Source: an uncultured Holophagaceae bacterium
GTDB taxonomy: Bacteria > Acidobacteriota > Holophagae > Holophagales > Holophagaceae
Direction of reading: 5' to 3'
Assembly (NCBI GenBank): GCA_903863195.1
Contig: CAIPAY010000247.1
Span: forward strand, 1 to 46,931
DNA length: 46,931 bases
Shown here: positions 30,876-37,628 of the stretch, piece by piece
Layout of the letters: every line of letters starts with the position of its first letter
Numbering within the stretch: the first letter of the stretch is position 1
Position numbers and translations under genes: made by a program
The notes under the pieces: generated by a model
The model's database searches: none
Told to the model about the DNA's origin: nothing
Seen by the model: only the letters and a program-made list of their open reading frames with translations

Positions 30876-32063
30876 ATGGACACCCGGAACTGCGGATTCA
30901 ACACCAAGCTCGTGCACGCGGGCATTCCCGACGATGCCCACGGCAGCGTAGTGACGCCCATCTACCAGACCTCCACCTTCGCCTTCCGCGATGCCCAGCA
31001 AGGCGCCAACCGCTTCGCGGGCACCGAGGGCGGCTACATCTACACCCGCATCGGCAACCCCACCACCGTGGCCCTGGAAGAGAACGTCGCGCAGCTCGAG
31101 AACGGCTTCGGCGCCACGGCCATGGCCAGCGGCATGGGCGCGGTCAGCACGGTCTACCTGGCCCTGCTCAGTTCAGGGGATCACATCGTCAGCACCGACT
31201 CGGTCTACGGCCCCAGCCGCGGCCTCATGGAGAAGCACATGAGCCGCTTCGGCGTGGCCTCCACCTACGTGGACACGTCGGACCTGGAGAACCTGCGCCA
31301 GGCCCTGCGGCCGAACACCAAGCTGGTCTACATCGAGTCACCCTCGAACCCCGCCATGTCCGTCACCGACCTCGCCGCTGCTGCGGAGATGGCTCACGCC
31401 GCGGGGGCCCTGCTGGTGGTAGACAACACCTTCGCCAGCCCCCACCTGCAGAAGCCCCTGGACCTGGGCGCCGACGTGGTGCTGCACTCCGTCACCAAGT
31501 TCATCAACGGCCACGCCGACATCGTGGGCGGCATCGTGGTCTCCAAGACCGAGGCGCTGCACAGGCAGATCCGGGCCATGCTGATCAACCTCGGCGCCAA
31601 CATGGATCCCCACCAGGCCTACCTGGTCAGCCGCGGCCTGAAGACCCTCGCCCTGCGGGTGGAGCGCGCCGAGCAGAACACCCACCAGGTGGCCCCCTGG
31701 CTGGAGGCCCGGCCCGAGGTGGCCTGGGTGCGCTACATCGGGCTGCCCAGCCACCCCCAGCACGCCCTCGCCGGGCGCCAGATGACGGGCTACGGCTCCA
31801 TGATCTCCTTCGAGCTGAAGGGCGGCACGGAAGCCGGCCGCATCCTCATGGACAATGTGCACCTGGCGGGCCTTGCGGTCTCCCTGGGCGGCGTCGAGAC
31901 CCTCATCAGCCACCCCGCCTCCATGACCCACGCCAGCATGCCCCGGGAGGCCCGGCTGGCGGCAGGCATCTCGGACGGCCTGGTGCGCCTCTCCATCGGC
32001 ATCGAGGACTTGGCGGACATCCTGGCGGACCTGGACCAGGCGCTGGGTTGTATCAAGGCCTAA
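30876..32063 (+). CDS. PLP-dependent trans-sulfuration enzyme (methionine gamma-lyase/cystathionine gamma-synthase family)
   Basis: A 395-residue cytoplasmic enzyme of the Cys/Met-metabolism PLP family. PLP-binding residues are in place: YTRIGNPT (56-63), Y111 in VYGPS, D183 in DNTF and the Schiff-base K208 in HSVTKFINGH. Members are methionine gamma-lyase, cystathionine gamma-lyase or gamma-synthase and O-acylhomoserine sulfhydrylase. The cysteine after Tyr-Gly in classical methionine gamma-lyases (YGC) is proline here (YGPS), so the exact reaction is open. I place the start at 30876 (MDTRN) because the family begins there and GGAG lies 8 nt upstream; the frame is open to 30777. Confidence 0.88.
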   Translation: MDTRNCGFNTKLVHAGIPDDAHGSVVTPIYQTSTFAFRDAQQGANRFAGTEGGYIYTRIGNPTTVALEENVAQLENGFGATAMASGMGAVSTVYLALLSSGDHIVSTDSVYGPSRGLMEKHMSRFGVASTYVDTSDLENLRQALRPNTKLVYIESPSNPAMSVTDLAAAAEMAHAAGALLVVDNTFASPHLQKPLDLGADVVLHSVTKFINGHADIVGGIVVSKTEALHRQIRAMLINLGANMDPHQAYLVSRGLKTLALRVERAEQNTHQVAPWLEARPEVAWVRYIGLPSHPQHALAGRQMTGYGSMISFELKGGTEAGRILMDNVHLAGLAVSLGGVETLISHPASMTHASMPREARLAAGISDGLVRLSIGIEDLADILADLDQALGCIKA

Positions 32064-32095
32064 AATAGGGCGATTTTTGCCTGATAAATAATAAT

Positions 32096-32124
32096 TTGAT
32101 AACAGGATTGAATAGGAATAATTT
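32096..32124 (+). promoter_or_regulatory. Sigma-70-type promoter
   Basis: TTGATA (32096-32101), a 17-nt spacer and TAATTT (32119-32124) in a markedly AT-rich stretch (32064-32140). It points at the small membrane peptide gene starting at 32180. It is one of the best -35/-10 pairs in the window. Confidence 0.6.
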
Positions 32125-32179
32125 TTTGGCCTTCTACTGGTTTACTAGAGGCGCCGACACGGCATCTCCCGAGGTAGTC

Positions 32180-32299
32180 ATGGCCAGCAAGCCCACAAGC
32201 ACCCAAGAAGGTCTCTGGGACGATCCCATGCCCGAGACCATTGTCCTGGTGCTGCTGTGCTCACTTGTGTTTGCCCTCGTGGGTTGCGCCCTGGCCTAG
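32180..32299 (+). CDS. Small single-span membrane peptide (39 residues)
   Basis: A 39-codon gene: polar N-terminus (MASKPTSTQEGLWDDP) followed by one membrane helix of about 19 residues (ETIVLVLLCSLVFALVGCAL). GAGG lies 5 nt before the ATG, and a good sigma-70 promoter lies at 32096-32124, giving it its own transcript. The same frame extends upstream to 32096, but that part overlaps the promoter. Its stop is one base from the stop of the convergent cytochrome gene. The function is unknown; small tail-anchored peptides of this size often serve as subunits or regulators of membrane complexes. Confidence 0.6.
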   Translation: MASKPTSTQEGLWDDPMPETIVLVLLCSLVFALVGCALA

Positions 32300-32300
32300 G

Positions 32301-32774
32301 CTACTTCCCCGGCATCTTCTGAAGATCCATGCGCGTGGCCCGACGGGACAGGTTCTTGGCGAGCTTGTCCAGGTGGGCCTTGTCGTGGCACTTGCCGCAG
32401 GTGGCATCCATGTTCTTCCGGGCCACCCGAGAGGCGGGATCCTTGCGGGAGAGCAGTTCATGGGCATGCCCGTGGCAGGTCATGCAGGTGGGGGCATGCT
32501 CCTTGCCCTTCTGGCGGGCGATGCCATGCACGCTGTTGGCGTAGTCCTGGCCCTGGTGGTCGTGGCACCGGACGCAGTCGGGCGGGGTCATCTTCTCGGG
32601 ATGGGGCAGGCTCTTCGCGGCGGTGTGGCAGGTGATGCAGTCCAGTCCCCCGTGGGCGCGGGTGCGGAACACCTCCAGCTTCACCTGGTCATGGCAGCCC
32701 ACACACTCCTGGGCATCCGGGGGCAAGGCAGCGGCGAGAGAGGTTGCCAGGATGGCCGCGAACAGCAGACGCAT
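32301..32774 (-). CDS. Periplasmic pentaheme c-type cytochrome
   Basis: A 157-residue exported cytochrome. After the signal peptide (about residues 1-19, LAAALPPDA) there are five CXXCH haem-binding motifs: CVGCH, CITCH, CVRCH, CMTCH and CGKCH. Several isolated histidines (for example in HGHAH and VHGIAR) can serve as distal ligands. This density is typical of periplasmic electron carriers in metal-reducing bacteria. GGAGG precedes the ATG at 32774. It lies 44 bp downstream of the TauE/SafE permease gene and is probably co-transcribed with it. Its electron donor and acceptor cannot be told from sequence. Confidence 0.92.
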   Translation of the reverse strand: MRLLFAAILATSLAAALPPDAQECVGCHDQVKLEVFRTRAHGGLDCITCHTAAKSLPHPEKMTPPDCVRCHDHQGQDYANSVHGIARQKGKEHAPTCMTCHGHAHELLSRKDPASRVARKNMDATCGKCHDKAHLDKLAKNLSRRATRMDLQKMPGK

Positions 32775-32818
32775 GGGTCCTCCGTGGAAGGTGGCACCCA
32801 CCCTATCACGGGCCCTGC

Positions 32819-33607
32819 TCAGGCGGCGTAGGTCTTGTAGAAGTACCAGGCGGCCAGGATGAAGCCGATGCTGATGACGCCGCGGCGGACGGTAGTGCGG
32901 CCGACCCGGTGGGCCATGTGCGAGCCGAAGAGTCCGCCCAGGCCCGCCGCGACCGCCATGAAGCCGACGAGGACCCACTGCACGTTGCCCGGGTGGCGCA
33001 GATACTCCATGCCCAGGAACAGGAAGATGGCGATGCCGTTGATGCACAGGGCCAGCAGGTTCTTCAGGCCATTCATCTGGTGGATGTCCGTCAGGCCCAG
33101 CAGGCTCAGGGCCGCCAGCATGAGGATGCCGATGCCGGCACCGAAGTAGCCGCCGTAGATGCCCACGATGAACTGGAAGACCATGGCGCCGATCCACCAG
33201 CCTGTGGTCCGGTCATGGCTGCCCATCTTCTTGAGCAGCTTGCCAACGGGATCATTGGCTGCCAGCAGCACCGTTGCCGCCAGGATCAGCCAGGGCACCA
33301 GCTGGTCGAAGAGCTTCTGGGGCGTGACCAGCATGGCCCAGGCACCCAGGATCCCGCCCAGGAGCGAGACGGGCATCAGGCGCAGGGCGAAGGCCTTGGT
33401 GCCCGCGAGGTCGTCGCGATGCCCCCAGAAGCCGCCGATGGATCCAGGCCACAGCGCCAGGGTGCTGGTGACGTTGGCCTGCTGGCCCGTGAGTCCGATG
33501 CCAAGCAAAGCGGGGAACGACACCAGCGTGCCGCCCCCCGCGATGGAATTGATCGCCCCGGCGACAAAGGCCGCGACCATGACGGTGATGATGTGTCCGA
33601 TATGCAT
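32819..33607 (-). CDS. TauE/SafE family anion permease
   Basis: A 262-residue inner-membrane protein with about eight hydrophobic helices. The family signature is in the first helix (AGAINSIAGGGTLVSFPALL), repeated in weaker form as FIVGIYGGYFGAGIGILMLAAL around residue 145. Members move sulfite, sulfoacetate or other small organic or sulfur anions. The start codon overlaps a perfect palindrome and no Shine-Dalgarno is visible, so translation may be controlled. It lies between the binding-protein gene and the pentaheme cytochrome gene. Confidence 0.88.
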   Translation of the reverse strand: MHIGHIITVMVAAFVAGAINSIAGGGTLVSFPALLGIGLTGQQANVTSTLALWPGSIGGFWGHRDDLAGTKAFALRLMPVSLLGGILGAWAMLVTPQKLFDQLVPWLILAATVLLAANDPVGKLLKKMGSHDRTTGWWIGAMVFQFIVGIYGGYFGAGIGILMLAALSLLGLTDIHQMNGLKNLLALCINGIAIFLFLGMEYLRHPGNVQWVLVGFMAVAAGLGGLFGSHMAHRVGRTTVRRGVISIGFILAAWYFYKTYAA

Positions 33608-33623
33608 GTCATCTAAGATGACA
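33607..33623. promoter_or_regulatory. Palindrome at the permease start codon
   Basis: Perfect 7-bp inverted repeat TGTCATC-TAA-GATGACA whose edge is the first base of the TauE/SafE start codon. A second perfect 11-nt palindrome (CGGAC-G-GTCCG, 33627-33637) lies 3 bp further upstream of the gene. They could be an operator, an RNA hairpin over the ribosome site, or a read-through brake after the binding-protein gene. Confidence 0.4.
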
Positions 33624-33648
33624 GGCCGGACGGTCCGCTAGAAGGCCG

Positions 33649-34797
33649 CTACTTCCACTTGAAGGGGAAGGCCGGTTTCTTCGTTCCGAACTCCGGCGGC
33701 CACACGGTTTCATGCTTGCCGTTCTGGATCTGCTCCACCAGCATCTGGTGCTTGTTCTGGTTGGTGTAGCCGTTGAAGTCCACGAAGGCCACTTCGCCCA
33801 TGATGCCGTTCCACCTGCCGTCGCGCAGGGCGCTGCGGGTCTTCTCGCGGTCGCCGCCAGCCTTCGCGGCGGTCTCGGCCATCACCATGAGCGAGGCGTA
33901 GGCATTGGCGGCGTGGTAGGGCACTTCCTCTTTGCCGAACTTGGCCTTGTAGCGCTTGCCGAAGTCCTTGGCGCCGGGCCATTTCACGTCCGTCGTCCAC
34001 TGGGTGCTGGAGAACACGTTATTGGAGATGGCCTGCTCCCGCGCAAACTCCGAGGAGGCGAACCCGGCGCCGGCACCGAGGAAGGCCTGGGGCTCGAGGC
34101 CCACTTCCCGCGCCTGCCGCATGAGCAGGATGCCGTCGGCCACGTAGGACACCATGAAGACCAGGTCGGGCTTGAAGCCCTTGATCTTGGCCAGGGTGGA
34201 GCGGTAGTCGGGGGAACCGGAGGCGTAGGCCTCCTCCACCACCACCTGGATGCCCACCTGGGCTGCGTAGGCCTTGGCCGACTTCGCGCCGGAGGTGCCG
34301 AAGTCCGTGTTCTCGTTCAGGATCGCCATGGTCTTGGGCTTGCCCAGCTTCTGGGCCATGGAGATCAGGATGGAGGCGTAGTCCTCGGTGGTGGCGCTGA
34401 GACGGAACACGTACTTCTGGCCCTGCCGCGTGATGTCCTCCTTGGAGGCCACGGGCACCAGGAGGGGCACCTTGTACTTCTCGGCCAGCTTGGAGACGGC
34501 GTTGGCGCAGGCGGAACTGTAGGGTCCGACTACCGCGACCACGCGGTCGCGGGTGACCAGCTTCTCCATGGCCGACATGGACACCTGGGGCTTGCCCGTG
34601 TCGTCCTCCGTCACCAACTCGACCTTGATACCCTTCTTCTGAAGGTCTTCCAGGGCCAGCTTGTAGCCGTTGCTCATGTATTCGCCGATGGGCGCCTGGG
34701 TGCCCGTGGCGCAGTTGATGACCCCGATCTTCAGGGGTGTCTGCGCCTGCAGAGCGAGTCCGAACGCGATCAGCGAGGACAGGATCCTCTTGTGCAT
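33649..34797 (-). CDS. Branched-chain amino acid-type ABC transporter substrate-binding protein
   Basis: A 382-residue periplasmic binding protein of the LivK type. The signal peptide (MHKRILSSLIAFGLALQAQ) is followed by PLKIGVINCATGTQAPIGEYMSNGYKLALEDL, the typical opening of this fold, and by VVAVVGPYSSACANAVSKLAEKYKVP in the first lobe. GGAGG lies 6 nt before the ATG at 34797. No permease or ATPase gene is nearby, so it is an orphan binding protein. The ligand could be Leu/Ile/Val, another amino acid or an aromatic or organic acid. Confidence 0.9.
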   Translation of the reverse strand: MHKRILSSLIAFGLALQAQTPLKIGVINCATGTQAPIGEYMSNGYKLALEDLQKKGIKVELVTEDDTGKPQVSMSAMEKLVTRDRVVAVVGPYSSACANAVSKLAEKYKVPLLVPVASKEDITRQGQKYVFRLSATTEDYASILISMAQKLGKPKTMAILNENTDFGTSGAKSAKAYAAQVGIQVVVEEAYASGSPDYRSTLAKIKGFKPDLVFMVSYVADGILLMRQAREVGLEPQAFLGAGAGFASSEFAREQAISNNVFSSTQWTTDVKWPGAKDFGKRYKAKFGKEEVPYHAANAYASLMVMAETAAKAGGDREKTRSALRDGRWNGIMGEVAFVDFNGYTNQNKHQMLVEQIQNGKHETVWPPEFGTKKPAFPFKWK

Positions 34798-34863
34798 GCA
34801 TGCCTCCAAGGCCGATGGATTGGGTTTGGTAACCCCAACCCTAGCATGAGCTGAGGCCATTTC

Positions 34864-34998
34864 TTAGAGGTGCTCCAGGTGGATCCAGATCAGGCTGGCG
34901 CCACCGGAAGCAGGCACCAGACTCAGTTCTGCGGGACCCTCCTCCACACGCAGCAAGTGACTGGTTTCGAGGTGGAGATTCCAGTGAGGAACGTACAA
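34864..34998 (-). CDS. Possible 44-residue peptide
   Basis: A short minus-strand frame from TTG (34998) to a stop at 34864, 13 nt after the stop of the methyltransferase-like gene. The peptide alternates hydrophobic and polar residues (WNLHLETSHLLRVEEG, ASLIWIHLEHL) as a small beta sheet would. The only ribosome-site hint is an AG-rich stretch before TTG. It may be a real downstream gene of that operon or chance. Confidence 0.25.
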   Translation of the reverse strand: MYVPHWNLHLETSHLLRVEEGPAELSLVPASGGASLIWIHLEHL

Positions 34999-35011
34999 AT
35001 CTCTCGATGCC

Positions 35012-35656
35012 TCAATCGCCCTCCAGCTGCCGGGCCTCCTCCCGGCTGAGCTGCCGCCAGGGGCGGGGCACCAGGCCGGGGACTTTCGCCATGTACTGTC
35101 CATAGGCCGCTCCGAACCGCGCCAGCAGCTTGCGCTCCTCCAGCCAGGAGCCGATGACGAAGTAGGCCGTGATCGCCAGGGCGGAGACGAGCCTGGCCGC
35201 GCTCATGTCCCGGGTCCAGAGCAGCACCAGGGACAGGGCATACCAGGGGTGGCGCACGTACCGGTGCAGGGCAGAGATGCGGAGCGGCTCCAGGTCCCCG
35301 AGGCCGGGGCGGCGCTCCCGGAGCTGGGTCAGGCCCAGGAACTCGCCCAGGTCGTAGGTGCCGGGTCCGAAGATCAGCAGCCCCGCCGCCAGGAGTCCCA
35401 GCCCATCCATCAGCCAGGCCAGCGGGCCCTGCCATCGCCAGAGCCAGGGGCCCGGCTGACGCGCCATCAGGCCGAGGATCGGCAGGAGCGCCAGCACCGC
35501 CACCAGGTTGTAGAGCAGCCGGTAGGCCGGCACCCAACGGGGCAGACGGGCCGCCACGCAACCCTTGAACCCCGCCGCGGCCAGCAGCGAGTGGAGCCCG
35601 CCGTAGGCGGCCCAGGCGAGAGCCAGCCAGGCCAGGTGGACCGCGTTGGAACCCAT
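35012..35656 (-). CDS. Isoprenylcysteine methyltransferase/NnrU-like membrane protein
   Basis: A 214-residue inner-membrane protein with about five hydrophobic helices. The C-terminal part has the signature of the PEMT/ICMT-like methyltransferase superfamily: RYVRHPWY around residue 129 and LEERKLLARFGAAYGQYMAKVPGLVP near the end, residues that bind S-adenosylmethionine. I prefer ATG at 35656 (MGSNAVHLAW); a TTG at 35701 would add 15 residues, and neither has a good ribosome site. The substrate is unknown; lipid or protein thiol methylation are the family options. Confidence 0.78.
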   Translation of the reverse strand: MGSNAVHLAWLALAWAAYGGLHSLLAAAGFKGCVAARLPRWVPAYRLLYNLVAVLALLPILGLMARQPGPWLWRWQGPLAWLMDGLGLLAAGLLIFGPGTYDLGEFLGLTQLRERRPGLGDLEPLRISALHRYVRHPWYALSLVLLWTRDMSAARLVSALAITAYFVIGSWLEERKLLARFGAAYGQYMAKVPGLVPRPWRQLSREEARQLEGD

Positions 35657-35736
35657 GGGCTGATTGTGGGCGAAGCGGGAACCCCGAAGAAGGGGTAACA
35701 AAACCCGAAGGAGCCGGATGACCGTATCCTTGTCGG

Positions 35737-36669
35737 ATGACGTTCTCCTGGCCCGCGCCTTCGCGCCTCGCGCTCCTCCTGGTCCTGCTCTGGACGGCCT
35801 ATGTGCTGCTCTGGACGCCGGGCCCCCTGTCGCTCCGCGTCCTGGGCCTCTATCCCAAGAAGGCCGGCTCCCGCCTCATCGGGTGGGTCGCCTGCCGCAC
35901 CCTGCCCGTGGCCTGGCGCCAGCCCCTGCTGGGCCGCTTCGCCGCGCACTACGGCATCAACCTCCCGGAGGCCGAGCTCGCCCTCACGGACTACCCCAGC
36001 CTCCAGGCCCTCTTCACCCGCCGCCTGAAGCCGGGGCTGCGCCCGCAGGAACCCGCCACGCCCGGCTTCGTGAACAGCCCCGTGGACGGCCGCATCATCG
36101 CCAGCGGCCGCATCACCGCCGGCCTGGCCATCCAGGCCAAGGGCCTGCCCTACCGGGTCGCGGAGCTGCTCAAGCACGACCCCGGCGCCGCGCGCTTCGA
36201 GGGCGGCCACTTCCTGACGCTCTACCTCTCCCCCAAGGACTACCACCGAATCCACGTGCCCGTGGAAGGCCGGGTCAGCGCCGTGAGCCGCGTCGAAGGG
36301 GAGCTCTGGCCCGTGAACGATGCCAGCACCGGCCACGTGCCGCGCCTCTACGAGCGGAACCGCCGCGCCTCCTGGACCGCCCTGGGCACCGGCCCCTGCG
36401 AGGGCCTCGAGGTGGCCGCGGTGCTGGTGGGCGCCACGCACGTGGGCGGGGTGGTGATCGATGCGCGCTGGCTGGAGGGCAAGGCCCTGCCCCGGGATGG
36501 CGGCTTTCCCGTCCCCCTGCGGCCCTGCGCCCCCGGCGATGACCTGGGTACCTTCGAGTTCGGCTCCACCGTGGTCCTGCTCATCGCCGGCCCCCGGGCC
36601 GCCGACTGGGCGCCCCTGCGCACGGACGGCTCGGCCCGAGTGGGCGAACGGCTGGGAGCCTACCGATGA
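35737..36669 (+). CDS. psd: Phosphatidylserine decarboxylase
   Basis: A 310-residue membrane-associated pro-enzyme making phosphatidylethanolamine. It is self-cleaved to yield the pyruvoyl group at the serine of the FGST motif (S277). Other signatures: SPVDGRI (about residues 114-120) and YHRIHVPVEG (about 169-178). An N-terminal hydrophobic segment (LALLLVLLWTAYVLLW) anchors it. A strong GAAGGAG lies ahead of a different, out-of-frame ATG at 35718; the Psd ATG itself has only weak TTGTCGG upstream. The gene overlaps scpB by 4 nt (ATGA). Confidence 0.93.
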   Translation: MTFSWPAPSRLALLLVLLWTAYVLLWTPGPLSLRVLGLYPKKAGSRLIGWVACRTLPVAWRQPLLGRFAAHYGINLPEAELALTDYPSLQALFTRRLKPGLRPQEPATPGFVNSPVDGRIIASGRITAGLAIQAKGLPYRVAELLKHDPGAARFEGGHFLTLYLSPKDYHRIHVPVEGRVSAVSRVEGELWPVNDASTGHVPRLYERNRRASWTALGTGPCEGLEVAAVLVGATHVGGVVIDARWLEGKALPRDGGFPVPLRPCAPGDDLGTFEFGSTVVLLIAGPRAADWAPLRTDGSARVGERLGAYR

Positions 36670-37379
36670 ACGACATGGAGCTCTTCCACCAGGACCCTCT
36701 GTGGGAGGAGGGCGGCGACCTGCCCGGCGCCCTGGAGGCCCTGTTCACGGCGGCCGGCGAAGTGCTCGACCTGCCCCGCCTACGGGAGCTCACGGGACTC
36801 GGCGACGGCGCACTGCAGCAGGGCATCGAGAAGCTGCAGGAGCGCCTACAGGGTGCCTCGGGACTCCGCCTGCTGGAGGTGGCCGGCGGCTGGCGCATGG
36901 CCACCAGCCCGGTCTACAAGGAGATGGTCGCGCGGCTGGTGACCACCACCCGCAGCGGCAAGCTCACCCCTGCCCAGATCGAGGCGCTGGCCATCATCGC
37001 CTACCGGCAGCCCGTCACCATCACCGAGCTCAACGCCATCCGCAGCGTCACCAGCAGCGCGAATCAGGTGAAGAGCCTCATGGAGCGCCAGCTCATCACC
37101 CCCGCGGGCCGCAAGCCCGTGGTGGGCCGGCCCATGACCTACGCCACCACCCAGACCTTCCTCCTGCACTTCGGCCTGAAGAGCCTGCACGACCTGCCGC
37201 GGCTCGCGGACTTCGGCGAAGGGCGCATGGAGGCCGAGGCCCTGGCCGCCCTGGAGCCGGCCCTGCCCGAGGACGGCCTCTTCGGCGCCGGCGTGCTGAA
37301 CCTCGAGCCCGAGCCGGACCTGGACCTGGAGCTGACCCCTGAAGCGGAGCCGCCGCCGACGGACGGGGACCCGGCATGA
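36666..37379 (+). CDS. scpB: Segregation and condensation protein B
   Basis: A 237-residue protein of the SMC-ScpAB condensin complex. Tandem winged-helix domains span about residues 15-180, with the family stretch LTPAQIEALAIIAYRQPVTITELNAIRSV. The tail after about residue 190 is acidic (EPDLDLELTPEAEPPP), common in ScpB. Its start overlaps the end of psd, and its stop overlaps the next start (ATGA at 37376), so translation is coupled along the operon. No scpA lies in the window. Confidence 0.93.
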   Translation: MNDMELFHQDPLWEEGGDLPGALEALFTAAGEVLDLPRLRELTGLGDGALQQGIEKLQERLQGASGLRLLEVAGGWRMATSPVYKEMVARLVTTTRSGKLTPAQIEALAIIAYRQPVTITELNAIRSVTSSANQVKSLMERQLITPAGRKPVVGRPMTYATTQTFLLHFGLKSLHDLPRLADFGEGRMEAEALAALEPALPEDGLFGAGVLNLEPEPDLDLELTPEAEPPPTDGDPA

Positions 37380-37624
37380 CCCCGCAAACCCTCAGCCTGG
37401 AAGAGCAACCGAAGGCCCCCGAGCCCAGCCCCACGGGACTGTACCTCCAGCCCTGGCAGAAGGGGGTCCTCCTCATCGTGCTGCTGGGCCTGCTCTACCT
37501 CCGCTTCTGGCGGCGCAAGCAGGCGAAGATCCAGGTCTGCAGCCACTGCGGGAAGAAGAACCCCCCGCACCAGGTCAACTGCCAGAAGTGCTCGGCACCG
37601 CTGATGCGGTTTGAGGTGCGCTAG
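37376..37624 (+). CDS. Small membrane protein with C-terminal zinc ribbon
   Basis: An 82-residue protein: Pro-rich polar N-terminus, one membrane helix at about 30-45 (GVLLIVLLGLLYLRFW), a basic stretch (RRKQAK), then a zinc ribbon CSHCGKKNPPHQVNCQKC with two CxxC pairs at about residues 55-72. It is the third gene of the psd-scpB operon, translationally coupled to scpB. Its stop is 4 nt from the stop of the convergent kinase gene. The function is unknown; the ribbon would face the cytoplasm. Confidence 0.8.
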   Translation: MTPQTLSLEEQPKAPEPSPTGLYLQPWQKGVLLIVLLGLLYLRFWRRKQAKIQVCSHCGKKNPPHQVNCQKCSAPLMRFEVR

Positions 37625-37628
37625 CTGC

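Noticed and set aside
35664..36542. Plus-strand 292-codon frame overlapping psd
   Set aside because: Low-complexity Pro/Arg/Gly translation typical of a shadow; psd in the other frame has all family motifs. Only the oddly placed ribosome site is kept, as a finding.
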